Assembly (NCBI GenBank): GCA_002634395.1
Contig: NSJM01000003.1
Coordinates: forward strand, 1 to 64,000
Origin: Candidatus Methylomirabilis sp.
GTDB taxonomy: Bacteria; Methylomirabilota; Methylomirabilia; Methylomirabilales; Methylomirabilaceae
Reading direction: 5' to 3'
DNA length: 64,000 bases
Part shown: positions 18,912 to 27,395 of the stretch, one piece after another
Layout: each line of letters opens with the position of its first letter
Numbering within the stretch: position 1 is the stretch's first letter
Translations under genes and position numbers: made by a program
The notes under the pieces: model-generated
What the model saw: only the letters and a program-made list of their open reading frames with translations
Databases searched by the model: none
What the model was told of the DNA's origin: nothing

Positions 18912-19387
18912 TCGATATTCGACAGATTCAGGAGATGCTTCCCCACCGTTATCCTTTTCTTCTGGTCGATCGAATCCTCGAGATCGAGCCCGGAAAGAGG
19001 ATAGTGGGGCTCAAGAATGTCACCATCAACGAGGCGTTCTTTCAGGGCCACTTTCCAGGCCAGCCGATTATGCCGGGCGTGCTGGTGATTGAGGCGATGG
19101 CGCAGGTCGGAGGGGTCCTGCTGATGCGGACGATGAACGTGAGCGCCGAAAAGAAGCTTCTGTATTTTACCGGCATCGACCGGGCCAGGTTTCGAAGGCC
19201 TGTCCTGCCTGGTGATCAGGTGAGATTCGAGATCGAACTGCTTCAACTCAGGAGCCGCACCTGCCGAATGCACGCCAGGGCCTTCGTGCAGGACAAGCTG
19301 ACTGCGGAGGCTGAGCTGACGTGTATGGTCGTTGACAGGGAATCGCCGAACCTGCCTCCAGGTGTTCCTGTCGTAATGGAAGAATAA
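18908..19387 (+). CDS. fabZ: 3-hydroxyacyl-ACP dehydratase FabZ
   Basis: A hot-dog fold dehydratase of fatty acid elongation. Catalytic His48 ([13 protein letters not shown]) and Glu62 (VLVIEAMAQ) are present, as are the N-terminal [12 protein letters not shown] and [14 protein letters not shown]. The length of 159 aa is near standard. It lies between lpxD and lpxA as in many proteobacteria, where FabZ and LpxA share the hydroxymyristoyl-ACP pool. GTG 18908 overlaps the lpxD stop; the stop overlaps the lpxA ATG by one base. Confidence 0.95.
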   Translation: MIDIRQIQEMLPHRYPFLLVDRILEIEPGKRIVGLKNVTINEAFFQGHFPGQPIMPGVLVIEAMAQVGGVLLMRTMNVSAEKKLLYFTGIDRARFRRPVLPGDQVRFEIELLQLRSRTCRMHARAFVQDKLTAEAELTCMVVDRESPNLPPGVPVVMEE

Positions 19388-20163
19388 TGGCGCGGATTCA
19401 TCCGTCAGCGGTTGTTGCGCCGGAGGCGACGCTCGCATCGGATTGCAGCATTGGCGCCTTTTCGGTCATCGGTCCTGATGTCACCGTGGGGTCCGGGACC
19501 GCCATCGGCTCGCATGCTCTTATCGAGGGGATCACAGAGATTGGAGAACGATGTCAGATCTTCTCTCACGTCGTCCTTGGCGCGGCGCCTCAGATCTTCC
19601 AGGACAGAAGCGAGAGAACCAGACTGGTGATCAGTGATGAGACAGTCATCCGGGAATTCGCCTCGGTCCATCGTGGCTCGTCGAAAGGCAGGGGTGCTAC
19701 GGTGCTGGGGCGCCGGAACTACATCATGGCCTATGCGCATATCGCACACGATTGTCTCTTACGTGATGACGTCGTGGTCGCCAGCCAAGCTGGATTGGCC
19801 GGCCACGTTGAGGTCGAAGACCGAGTGGTTATCGGCGGGCAGGCAGGGATCCATCAGTTCGTCCGTATCGGACAATATGCCATGGTTGGCGCCTGCTCCG
19901 CGGTACTGCAGGACATCCCACCCTTTCTCAAGGCACAGGGGAACCGGGCTAAGTGCTACGGGTTAAATACGGTCGGGCTTCGCCGCCATGGCGTCTGCCA
20001 GGAGACGATCCTTCGCCTCAAGCAAGCCTATCGATTGCTTTTCCTTTCCAACCTTAACACATCTCAGGCCCTGGAGAGGATTGCGTCGGAGGTGAGTTCC
20101 TGTCCAGAGATCGAACATCTGACGCACTTTATCAAGCTATCGGCCAGAGGGATAGCACGATGA
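19387..20163 (+). CDS. lpxA: UDP-N-acetylglucosamine acyltransferase
   Basis: The first step of lipid A synthesis. A hexapeptide-repeat beta-helix begins at IHPSAVVAPEATLASDCSIG. AYAHIAHDCLLRDDVVVASQAGLAGHV holds the catalytic histidine, and QFVRIGQYAMVGACSAVLQDIPPF follows. A helical C-terminus contains GLNTVGLRRHG. The length of 258 aa is standard. ATG 19387 overlaps the fabZ TAA. The neighbouring Gfo/Idh gene makes an alternative UDP-GlcNAc3N substrate (GnnA/GnnB route) worth considering, but no GnnB aminotransferase is present. Confidence 0.95.
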   Translation: MARIHPSAVVAPEATLASDCSIGAFSVIGPDVTVGSGTAIGSHALIEGITEIGERCQIFSHVVLGAAPQIFQDRSERTRLVISDETVIREFASVHRGSSKGRGATVLGRRNYIMAYAHIAHDCLLRDDVVVASQAGLAGHVEVEDRVVIGGQAGIHQFVRIGQYAMVGACSAVLQDIPPFLKAQGNRAKCYGLNTVGLRRHGVCQETILRLKQAYRLLFLSNLNTSQALERIASEVSSCPEIEHLTHFIKLSARGIAR

Positions 20164-20221
20164 AAGGCGTGCAGCGTTACGCCGCACGCAATGAACGCAA
20201 TACACCGTGGACCAGATGCTG

Positions 20222-21022
20222 ATGGAGTGCCTCGGAATTATAGCCGGCGGAGGCCCGCTTCCCGTTGTGGCTGCGCGGGAAGCGCGCATGCAGGGGATCA
20301 AGGTCGTAGCGATAGCCGTCGAAGAGGCCGCCTCTGCCGACTTGGCCGGTGAAGTAGATGAGATCCGTTGGGTAGGCGCCGGACAGCTTGGCCGATTGAT
20401 CGCAGCGCTGAAGCGTGAAAAGGTAACGGATGCGGTGATGCTCGGGAAGATCCCGCTGGGCCTTCTCTTTTCACGCGTGAAGATCGATCTGGCCGGCCTG
20501 CTGTTCTACCTGAAGCTCAAAGACCGACGCGGTGATACGATCCTCGCAGGCGTGAGCGATCTGTTGATGCGGGAAGGGATTACCCTGCATGATTGCCGGC
20601 AGTTCCTGTCTTCGATCGTCTTGCGGAAGGGACTGCTGACGGCGCGGGCGCCAAGCGCTTCGGAACAGCAGGATATCAGCTTTGGAAGGGAGCTTGCCCG
20701 ATCCATGGCGCGATTGCGGATCGGCCAGACGGTTGTGGTCAAACGCCGAACTGTCCTCGCAGTGGAAGCGATCGAGGGAACTGATGCCGCCATTCGTCGC
20801 GGCGGCACACTCGGCAATGGGGGGGTAGTGGTCGTCAAGGTCGGGCGTCCTGACCAGGATATGCGCTTTGATCTTCCGGTCGTCGGGCCGGACACTGTGA
20901 CAGCCCTCGAAGATGCGGGTGCGACTGCGCTTGCTCTGGATGCCGATCATACCTTGATGCTCAATCGGGAGAAGGTGGCGGAGGCTGCCGATCGGCTTGG
21001 GTTGGCGATTGTGGCGGACTAG
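20222..21022 (+). CDS. lpxI: UDP-2,3-diacylglucosamine pyrophosphatase LpxI
   Basis: The LpxI (formerly DUF1009) type of UDP-2,3-diacylglucosamine hydrolase, which makes lipid X in bacteria lacking LpxH. Hallmarks are CLGIIAGGGPLPVVAAREA, VTDAVMLGKIPLGLLF, GDTILAGVSDLL, and the C-terminal EGTDAAIRRGG and VVKVGRPDQDMRFDLPVVGPDT. ATG 20222 (MECLGIIAGGG) best matches the family; GTG 20207 and ATG 20216 are alternatives. No good ribosome site precedes any of them. The upstream spacer contains CGCAAT-type short repeats. Confidence 0.92.
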   Translation: MECLGIIAGGGPLPVVAAREARMQGIKVVAIAVEEAASADLAGEVDEIRWVGAGQLGRLIAALKREKVTDAVMLGKIPLGLLFSRVKIDLAGLLFYLKLKDRRGDTILAGVSDLLMREGITLHDCRQFLSSIVLRKGLLTARAPSASEQQDISFGRELARSMARLRIGQTVVVKRRTVLAVEAIEGTDAAIRRGGTLGNGGVVVVKVGRPDQDMRFDLPVVGPDTVTALEDAGATALALDADHTLMLNREKVAEAADRLGLAIVAD

Positions 21023-21032
21023 CGGCAGGACG

Positions 21033-21073
21033 GCAACCAGCCGTCAGCTACCAGCGTTCAGCTTGCTGATAGT
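21033..21073. repeat. degenerate heptamer tandem repeat
   Basis: Between lpxI and the Gfo/Idh gene the sequence reads as successive 7-base units of the form CAGCNNN (CAGCCGT, CAGCTAC, CAGCGTT, CAGCTTG, CTGATAG). It is one of several period-7 tracts in the window's intergenic spaces. Confidence 0.5.
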
Positions 21074-21121
21074 TGCGTGCGAGCTTGCTTACATCAACGC
21101 GAAGGATGGGAAGAATTGCGA

Positions 21122-22069
21122 ATGAGGAACGGACATCCGATTCGAGTGGGCGTCGTAGGTGTCGGCTACGTGGGACATCACCACACCCGAATCTATTCGG
21201 AGTTGCCTGATGTTGAACTGGTTGGCGTAGTCGATATCAACGAGGCTCGCCTGCAGGAGTTGGGGGCGCGGTATCGGGTCCAACTCTATCGCGATTACCG
21301 CGAGCTTCTGGAACGGGTCGATGCCGTCAGTGTGGCGGTGCCGACCCTGCTGCACTACCCGATCGCCAAGGAATTCCTGGAGCGCGGGGTGGATGTTCTG
21401 GTGGAGAAACCGATTGCGCAGTTCCCTGCTCAGGCCGACAAACTGGTTGAGATTGCCGGAGTTGACGATCGAATCATTCAGGTCGGTCATATCGAGCGAT
21501 TCAATGGCGCGGTGAAAGCGCTTGAAACCGTCGTAAGAAACCCCGGCTTCATCGAATGCCACCGTCTTGGCCCTTTCGCTCACCGCAACACGGATGTCGA
21601 TGTTGTCCTCGATCTGATGATCCACGATATTGATATCGTGCTAAACCTGATTAAATCGCCTGTTACCGCGGTGACGGCTGTCGGTGTCCCGGTCGTCTCC
21701 GATCAGGTGGATATCGCTAATGCGCGGCTCCAGTTTGAGTCGGGGTGTGTTGCGAATCTGACCGCCAGCCGGGTCAGCGTTGAGCGAGTCCGACGAGTAC
21801 GAATCTTTCAGCGCGACACCTTTATCTCCCTTGACTATTCCCAGCAAGAGATGACGGTCTACCATCGCATCCCTGGAGCAAAGGGAACGGCTACTGAAGC
21901 CACTCCGACGATCGTAAAAGAAGATATTCCCATCGATAAGGCGGAGCCGCTTCGCGTTGAACTCGAAAGTTTTATTGAGTGTGTCAGGGCCAGAAAAAGA
22001 CCCTTGGTTTCAGGAGAGGAGGGTCGGGATGCCCTGAAGGTGGCCTCTCAGATTATGGAGCGACTGTAG
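21122..22069 (+). CDS. Gfo/Idh/MocA-family oxidoreductase
   Basis: A 315-aa NAD(P)-dependent sugar dehydrogenase-like protein. The N-terminal Rossmann motif GVVGVGYVGHHHTR and the substrate-side motif VLVEKPIAQ are clear. VGHIERFNGAV and DLMIHDIDIVLNL belong to the C-terminal domain. A gene of this family sits between lpxI and lpxB in many lipid A clusters, so a role in modifying the UDP-sugar precursor is likely; the exact substrate is not evident. GnnA, which oxidises UDP-GlcNAc at C3, is one candidate. ATG 21122 was preferred to an upstream start at 21077 because it gives the usual short N-terminus. Confidence 0.85.
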   Translation: MRNGHPIRVGVVGVGYVGHHHTRIYSELPDVELVGVVDINEARLQELGARYRVQLYRDYRELLERVDAVSVAVPTLLHYPIAKEFLERGVDVLVEKPIAQFPAQADKLVEIAGVDDRIIQVGHIERFNGAVKALETVVRNPGFIECHRLGPFAHRNTDVDVVLDLMIHDIDIVLNLIKSPVTAVTAVGVPVVSDQVDIANARLQFESGCVANLTASRVSVERVRRVRIFQRDTFISLDYSQQEMTVYHRIPGAKGTATEATPTIVKEDIPIDKAEPLRVELESFIECVRARKRPLVSGEEGRDALKVASQIMERL

Positions 22070-22074
22070 GCCAG

Positions 22075-23247
22075 ATGCGAGATGGCCGGATCCTGATCGT
22101 CGCAGGGGAGTCATCGGGAGACCTGCATGCTGCTGCTGTCGTGACTGAGTTGCGGCGGCGCGCCCCGCACCTGCTTATAGAGGGAATTGGTGGAGACCGG
22201 ATGCGCCAGGCGGGTGTCCGCCTCTATGCACATGCGAGTGATCTGGCGGTGGTCGGCCTCATTGAGGTGGCCTCCAGGCTCTCCGCCATCTGGCGCGCGT
22301 ATCGGAGTATGACCCGGTATTTGCGCGACCGACGCCCGGACCTGGTGATTCTCGTGGATTTTCCGGACTTCAATTTGAGGCTTGCCCGCCGGGCATTTCG
22401 ACTTGGCATCCCTGTCGTGTACTTCATCAGTCCGCAGGTGTGGGCTTGGCGTGCCGGCCGGGTACGGTCGATCGCGAAGTATGTCCGACGGCTTCTGATC
22501 ATTTTTCCCTTTGAGGAGGATTTCTATCGTGAAAGGGGGGTCGAGGCCCTGTATGTCGGTCACCCGCTCCTGGATCAGTTAACACCTTTACCATTGATGG
22601 ATGAGGCTCGTCGTCGTCTGGCGTTGGAGGGTACGGCTCCAATATTAGGGCTCCTGCCGGGCAGTCGCGTGGGCGAGATCGCGCGACATCTGCCCCTTTT
22701 ACTGAAATCGGCCCGACAACTGATGGTCGGGCAGCCGGATCTTCGCATCATCATCGCTGTTGCCGACGGTCTTCCCCTCGACCTCATCGGATCCTGGTTG
22801 AACCGGGAGGCTGTCTCGGCGAGGGTGGTACAGGGGCGGACCTATGAGGTCATGGCGGCCTCGGATCTGATCCTTGTGGCTTCAGGCACCGCGACCATGG
22901 AGGCGGCCATCATCGGTACCCCCATGGTGATTGTGTATCGCCTCGCATTTTTCTCATGGCTGTTTGCCCGCTTGTTAATCAGGGTTCCGCATATCGGTAT
23001 GGTGAATCTGGTGGCTGGAAGACGAGTCGCGCCTGAGCTGATTCAATTTGACGCAACACCGGAGCGGATTACCGATGAGGCGCGTCGGCTGCTCTTGTCG
23101 GCGGAGCAACGTCTCCGAATGCGGCAGGAACTCGGTGAGGTACGTAATCGATTGGGGCCGCCTGGAGCCCTGGGTCGGACGGTAGACGCGATCCTTGAGT
23201 GCTTGCAGTCCGGCGCCGTGGAGGAGATGGCGGTCCAGAGAGGGTAA
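22075..23247 (+). CDS. lpxB: lipid-A-disaccharide synthase
   Basis: A GT19 glycosyltransferase that joins lipid X and UDP-diacylglucosamine. Conserved segments are ILIVAGESSGDLHAA, GIGGDRMRQAG, VLVDFPDFNLRLAR, YFISPQVWAWRAGR, PFEEDFYRERG, LLPGSRVGEI, LVASGTATMEAAIIGTPMVIVYR and VPHIGMVNLVAGR. The length of 390 aa is standard. ATG 22075 lies five bases after the previous stop; the open frame extends further upstream inside that gene. The stop shares one base with the next ATG. Confidence 0.95.
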   Translation: MRDGRILIVAGESSGDLHAAAVVTELRRRAPHLLIEGIGGDRMRQAGVRLYAHASDLAVVGLIEVASRLSAIWRAYRSMTRYLRDRRPDLVILVDFPDFNLRLARRAFRLGIPVVYFISPQVWAWRAGRVRSIAKYVRRLLIIFPFEEDFYRERGVEALYVGHPLLDQLTPLPLMDEARRRLALEGTAPILGLLPGSRVGEIARHLPLLLKSARQLMVGQPDLRIIIAVADGLPLDLIGSWLNREAVSARVVQGRTYEVMAASDLILVASGTATMEAAIIGTPMVIVYRLAFFSWLFARLLIRVPHIGMVNLVAGRRVAPELIQFDATPERITDEARRLLLSAEQRLRMRQELGEVRNRLGPPGALGRTVDAILECLQSGAVEEMAVQRG

Positions 23248-23942
23248 TGGGAAAGTCGCTCTTGTCCCGAACGGTTGCTGCGTTCAGGGAAGATCGCCGC
23301 GTTCTCTGTATTGTCCCATGGCTTGCTGCGAGATGCATGCAATGCCTATTTCGGCTGCTTCGTGTTGTTCATGTGGGCCGTGCGTATCCGGAAAGCTGCT
23401 GGGCGAAGGGAGAGCGAATCATCGTGGTCTTCTGGCACGGCCGGCTCCTGATGATGCCTTTTGTCTATCCCGGGAAACCTGGAGCGCTCCTCATCAGCCA
23501 GCATCGGGATGGAGAGTATTTCAGCCGAATTGCCGCGATTCTCGGGTTCGAAGCGATTCGAGGCTCAGCGACACGGGGCGGCATGCGCGCCCTCAGGCAG
23601 ATGATTCGCGCCATCAAAGGCAAGCTGAACCTGGTGATTACCCCTGATGGCCCAAAGGGGCCGCGGGCAAAGGTCAAGTCCGGTGTCATTGAGATCGCGA
23701 GGTTGACGGGCGCCCCGATTGTACCGGTTAGCTTTAGTGCGTCACGACGCCGATTCCTGAAGAGCTGGGACGCCTTCCTCGTGCCGGTCCCGTTCTCCCG
23801 CGCCGTGTATATCTGGGGGGAACCGATCTATGTTCCTTCGACGGCTGCCAAGGATGAGATGGCTAAGCACCAGGAAGCCCTCGAAGAGCGTCTTGATCTG
23901 CTCACGATGAAGGCCGACGATTACTTCAGAACTGACCCGTGA
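23247..23942 (+). CDS. DUF374 lysophospholipid acyltransferase-like protein
   Basis: A 231-aa protein of the DUF374 family, related to LPLAT acyltransferases. Visible marks are IIVVFWHGRLLMMPF (H-x4 pattern), LISQHRDGEYFSRIA, IRGSATRGGMRALRQM, ITPDGPKGPRAKVKSG and GAPIVPVSFSA. Genes of this type sit beside waaA/lpxK in many operons and are assumed to acylate a lipid A precursor or phospholipid, but the acceptor is not proven. ATG 23247 overlaps the lpxB stop. A period-9 repeat tract follows before waaA. Confidence 0.85.
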   Translation: MGKSLLSRTVAAFREDRRVLCIVPWLAARCMQCLFRLLRVVHVGRAYPESCWAKGERIIVVFWHGRLLMMPFVYPGKPGALLISQHRDGEYFSRIAAILGFEAIRGSATRGGMRALRQMIRAIKGKLNLVITPDGPKGPRAKVKSGVIEIARLTGAPIVPVSFSASRRRFLKSWDAFLVPVPFSRAVYIWGEPIYVPSTAAKDEMAKHQEALEERLDLLTMKADDYFRTDP

Positions 23943-23953
23943 CTACCGGTAAA

Positions 23954-24021
23954 TATGGCGTCTATGGCGTTTATTGCGTTTAAGGCATCGCCACAACAAC
24001 GCAATCCACGTCGCACGCAAT
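23954..24021. repeat. degenerate nonamer repeat tract
   Basis: The 87-base spacer before waaA contains a run of 9-base units (ATGGCGTCT, ATGGCGTTT, ATTGCGTTT, AAGGCATCG). Reverse-complement-like CGCAAT units follow (ACGCAATCC, CGCAATAAG). Related CGCAATGAA/CGCAATACA units occur before lpxI at about 20188-20205. Confidence 0.5.
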
Positions 24022-24029
24022 AAGCGCAC

Positions 24030-25316
24030 ATGTATTCCGCCTATTCCCTTCTGTTGACCCTCGGTCTACTTACCTGGTCGCCCTCTATCCTTTTGCGGGC
24101 TCTTCGAAGTCCCCGCTACCTGGAAGGGTGGCGGGAGCGTCTGGGGTATTACCCTGCGGTGCTACTCTCACAGCTTCACGCAGTTCAGCCTGTTTGGCTA
24201 CATGCTGTCTCCGTGGGAGAGGTCGGCGCTGCCTGCATCCTGGCTAATCGCTGGATGGCTCGCCGACCGACGCTACCCCTTCTCGTGTCGACGGTCACCG
24301 GAACCGGACGAGAGGTTGCCAAACGTTCATTTCCGCAGGCAACCCCGGTCGTATACTTTCCGATCGACCTCCCGTTGGTCGTGCGTCGGACGTTGGCCGC
24401 CGTGAGACCACGCCTCATCCTCCTGACGGAGACGGAAATCTGGCCGAATTTCCTCCACAGGTGTGCCGGTTCAAGGATTCCGGTTGCCATCATCAATGGT
24501 CGGATATCTGAGCGCTCGTTTTCACGTTACCGCCTTGTTCGACCTTTCATCCGTCGGGTTCTTCGGTGCGTTGATCTCTTTTGTATGCAAACCGGTACGG
24601 ATGCCAACCGGATTCTTGCGCTGGGCGCCAGTCCTGAGCGGGTGCATGTGGTGGGCAATCTCAAGTTCGATGCAGTCCCTCACGCCGATACTGCATCGCT
24701 TGCCGAGCAGTGGCGTCGAGAGCTTCATATCGAGGCCACACGGCCGGTCCTGGTGGCAGGCAGCACTCATGCAGGGGAGGAGGAGGTGCTGCTCCAGGTG
24801 TTTCGTAGCCTGCGCGGTGAGTTTCCTGACCTGTTGCTGATCCTGGCGCCACGCCATCCCGAGCGGGTAGCCAAAGTGGAGACGGTGGTGACCGGCCAAG
24901 GACTCACCGCAGTGAGGCGAAGCGCCATGGCTCAAGGCGGAGACCGCGCAAAGGAGGTGATCCTCGTGGATACCGTCGGTGAGCTATCGGCGATATACGC
25001 AGTGGGGAATATTAGCTTTGTCGGGGGAAGCCTCATGCCGAAAGGCGGCCATAACCTGCTTGAGCCGGCTCTGCACGGTCGTCCGATTCTGTTCGGCCCA
25101 CATATGGAAAACTTTATCGAGGCAAGTACGTACTTTGTCGAGCAGAGGGCGGCTATCCAGGTTCGCGATGCAGCGGACCTCACCCGACAGCTCACCATGC
25201 TCTTGCGTGATCCTGCTGCCGGAGAAAGGATGGGTCAGACGGCAATGACCGCGCTCACGGCCCATCGCGGCGCGTGTGAGCGGACAGTGACCCTTCTGGA
25301 GAAACTCGTGTTGTGA
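24030..25316 (+). CDS. waaA: 3-deoxy-D-manno-octulosonic acid transferase
   Basis: A GT30 enzyme that adds Kdo to lipid IVA. An N-terminal membrane anchor (SLLLTLGLLTWSPSILL) is followed by WLHAVSVGEVGAA, STVTGTGREVAK, FPIDLPLVVRRTL, ETEIWPNFLHRC, INGRISERSFSRY and FVGGSLMPKGGHNLLEPALHGRPILFGP (split here across known blocks). The length of 428 aa is standard. Whether it adds one or two Kdo residues cannot be read from the sequence. Its end overlaps lpxK. Confidence 0.95.
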   Translation: MYSAYSLLLTLGLLTWSPSILLRALRSPRYLEGWRERLGYYPAVLLSQLHAVQPVWLHAVSVGEVGAACILANRWMARRPTLPLLVSTVTGTGREVAKRSFPQATPVVYFPIDLPLVVRRTLAAVRPRLILLTETEIWPNFLHRCAGSRIPVAIINGRISERSFSRYRLVRPFIRRVLRCVDLFCMQTGTDANRILALGASPERVHVVGNLKFDAVPHADTASLAEQWRRELHIEATRPVLVAGSTHAGEEEVLLQVFRSLRGEFPDLLLILAPRHPERVAKVETVVTGQGLTAVRRSAMAQGGDRAKEVILVDTVGELSAIYAVGNISFVGGSLMPKGGHNLLEPALHGRPILFGPHMENFIEASTYFVEQRAAIQVRDAADLTRQLTMLLRDPAAGERMGQTAMTALTAHRGACERTVTLLEKLVL

Positions 25317-26437
25317 AAGGCATAGAGGCGCTCTCAGCCTGGACGGTACACTGCATGACAGAGGCTTCGGAACGATGGATCGCTCGAGCCTGGCTGACAT
25401 GCCTGCGTCCGGCTTCGTATGCGTATGGGACGGCCATCTCGTTCCGAACCGCTCTCTTTGCGCATGGCCTCGCCAGAACTCACCGGCTTCCGGTCCCGGT
25501 GCTGAGCGTCGGCAATATCAGCGCAGGTGGAAGCGGAAAGACCCCGTTCGTTGAGATGTTGGCCGCTCGGTTGTGCGAACAAGGCCAGCGGGTGGTCATT
25601 ATTTTGCGAGGGTATCGAGGTGGCTCGAAGAAGCCAACGATCGTTAGTGATGGCAGAGAGCTCAAGTGTGAGCCGCCGGTCGCCGCTGACGAGGCCTATC
25701 TGCTGGCCAGGCATCTGCCGGGTGTCGCCGTCTTGACCGGGGTCGATCGGTACCAAGTTGGTAAGGTTGCCCTTGAGCATGTGACCCCCAGCGTTATTAT
25801 TCTGGACGATGGCTTTCAGCATCTCAGGCTCTACCGCGATCTGGATATTGTCCTGGTCGATGCGGCCAATCCTCTTGGATACGGTCGGCTGTTGCCGTCA
25901 GGGTTGTTGCGGGAGCCGCCGGAGGCGTTCGGACGAGCCGACATCGTGATCATCACTCACGCTGACGCGGGACGCAACCTGGGCTCCGCCATACGAGCGA
26001 TCCGCAGGCATGCGCCGACCACCCCGATTGGCATGGCTGTCCATCGGCCTGTCAACCTCATCGACGTGAGGAGTGGAGCATGTCTGAGCCTTGAACGTCT
26101 CACTGGACAGCGGTTGTTGGCAGTCTCCGGCATTGCCACTCCGAGTCGGTTTGAGGCGACCCTAGGTCAACTGGGTGCCTACGTCGCGGCTCACCGTGTC
26201 TTTCCCGATCACCACTACTATTCTTCCGCAGATTTAGAGATCATCAACGAAGCGGCCAGGAATGTCGGCGCCTCTATGATAGTCACCACGGAAAAGGATA
26301 TGGTAAAATTAATGCGCTTAGACCTTGTGAAGATAGATGCGCCACTTTACGCCCTGTCGATCGTACTCGAGTTAGTGGAAGGGGCGAAGATGCTAGACGC
26401 CATGTTAAGCCGTCTGGTCACACCGGGCGACTCATGA
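25313..26437 (+). CDS. lpxK: tetraacyldisaccharide 4'-kinase
   Basis: Phosphorylates the 4' position of the lipid A disaccharide. The P-loop SVGNISAGGSGKTPFVE (about residues 62-78), the RGYRG motif, DEAYLLARHLP, ILDDGFQHLRLYRDLDIVLVD and FPDHHYYS are typical. Length 374 aa. GTG 25313 overlaps the waaA stop, and the 3' end overlaps the lpxL ATG (ATGA). The N-terminal 30 residues before WLTCLRPASYAYG look variable, so a later start is conceivable. Confidence 0.94.
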   Translation: MKGIEALSAWTVHCMTEASERWIARAWLTCLRPASYAYGTAISFRTALFAHGLARTHRLPVPVLSVGNISAGGSGKTPFVEMLAARLCEQGQRVVIILRGYRGGSKKPTIVSDGRELKCEPPVAADEAYLLARHLPGVAVLTGVDRYQVGKVALEHVTPSVIILDDGFQHLRLYRDLDIVLVDAANPLGYGRLLPSGLLREPPEAFGRADIVIITHADAGRNLGSAIRAIRRHAPTTPIGMAVHRPVNLIDVRSGACLSLERLTGQRLLAVSGIATPSRFEATLGQLGAYVAAHRVFPDHHYYSSADLEIINEAARNVGASMIVTTEKDMVKLMRLDLVKIDAPLYALSIVLELVEGAKMLDAMLSRLVTPGDS

Positions 26438-27384
26438 AACCGAAGGCCAGGGGCGGTGTTGTTGCCTATCTCGAATACCTCCTCGTGGCGGGACTCGCGA
26501 AGGGATTGTTGCGCCTGCCATCTTCAATGGCCTATTCTGTCGGCGAGGGGTTGGCGGCGCTTCTGTACCGCTTTGATCGCAAGCACCGGATCATTGCCCA
26601 TGAGAACCTGCTTCGAGCCTTCAATGGCGAGCTTTCCTCTCCAGAGATTACTGACCTCGCGCGCTCGACCTTCATCAACCTCGGTCGAACCGTTGTTGAG
26701 ACCTGCCGGATTCTCAAGATCGATCGGGAGAACTTTCAACAACTCATCCGGATCGAAGGGTATGAGCACTTTCAGGAGGCCAAGCGTCGAGGGAAAGGGG
26801 TCATGTACATTACGGCGCATTTGGGTTCGTGGGAACTGCTTCCACTTGCATCCGCCCTCATGGGGGAACCACTGACTATTGTGGCGCGCCCTCTGGATAA
26901 TCCATATCTGAACAGGGTCATCAATCGGTTGCGGAGTATCTGGGGAACGAGGGTATTGGCCAAGAAGCTGGTGATGCCGGCGCTGGTTCAGACGCTGTCT
27001 CGCGGAGAGAGTGTTGGGATCCTGATGGATCAGAATATCACCTGGAAAGAAGGGGTGTTTGTCGATTTTTTTGGTATGCCGGCCTGTACCGCCCTCGCGC
27101 CGGCTCTCCTGGCTCTCAGAACCGACGCATCGGTTGTTCCCGTCGCCATTATACGGGATGGGCGGGATCGGCACACTATTCTTATAGAGCAAGAAATTCC
27201 CGTGATCAGAACAGGGCGACTGAGGGCAGACATCGTGGCCAATACCGCCTCTTTTACTAGGGCTATCGAAGCGCTTGTCCGTAGGGAGCCGGCCCAGTGG
27301 CTCTGGGTCCATCGTAGATGGAAAACGCAACCGCGTGCCGAGTCCCCTGTACCCTGCACCCTACACCCGACACCCGGAACCTAG
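26434..27384 (+). CDS. lpxL: lipid A late acyltransferase (LpxL/HtrB family)
   Basis: Adds a secondary acyl chain to Kdo-lipid A. It has an N-terminal membrane region, the HX4E acyltransferase motif in TAHLGSWELLP, and GILMDQNITWKEGVFVDFFGMPACT with the RRWKTQP end block. The functional domain ends near residue 304. The last dozen codons (SPVPCTLHPTPGT) are read from a period-7 repeat tract, so the natural C-terminus has been overwritten or extended by repeat DNA. Length 316 aa. Confidence 0.92.
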   Translation: MKPKARGGVVAYLEYLLVAGLAKGLLRLPSSMAYSVGEGLAALLYRFDRKHRIIAHENLLRAFNGELSSPEITDLARSTFINLGRTVVETCRILKIDRENFQQLIRIEGYEHFQEAKRRGKGVMYITAHLGSWELLPLASALMGEPLTIVARPLDNPYLNRVINRLRSIWGTRVLAKKLVMPALVQTLSRGESVGILMDQNITWKEGVFVDFFGMPACTALAPALLALRTDASVVPVAIIRDGRDRHTILIEQEIPVIRTGRLRADIVANTASFTRAIEALVRREPAQWLWVHRRWKTQPRAESPVPCTLHPTPGT

Positions 27385-27395
27385 AACCGGAAACC
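27343..27395. repeat. degenerate heptamer tandem repeat reaching into lpxL
   Basis: Units of seven bases follow one another: CCCTGTA, CCCTGCA, CCCTACA, CCCGACA, CCCGGAA, CCTAGAA, CCGGAAA. The tract encodes the C-terminus of LpxL, contains its stop, and ends directly at the ATG of the next gene. Confidence 0.65.
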
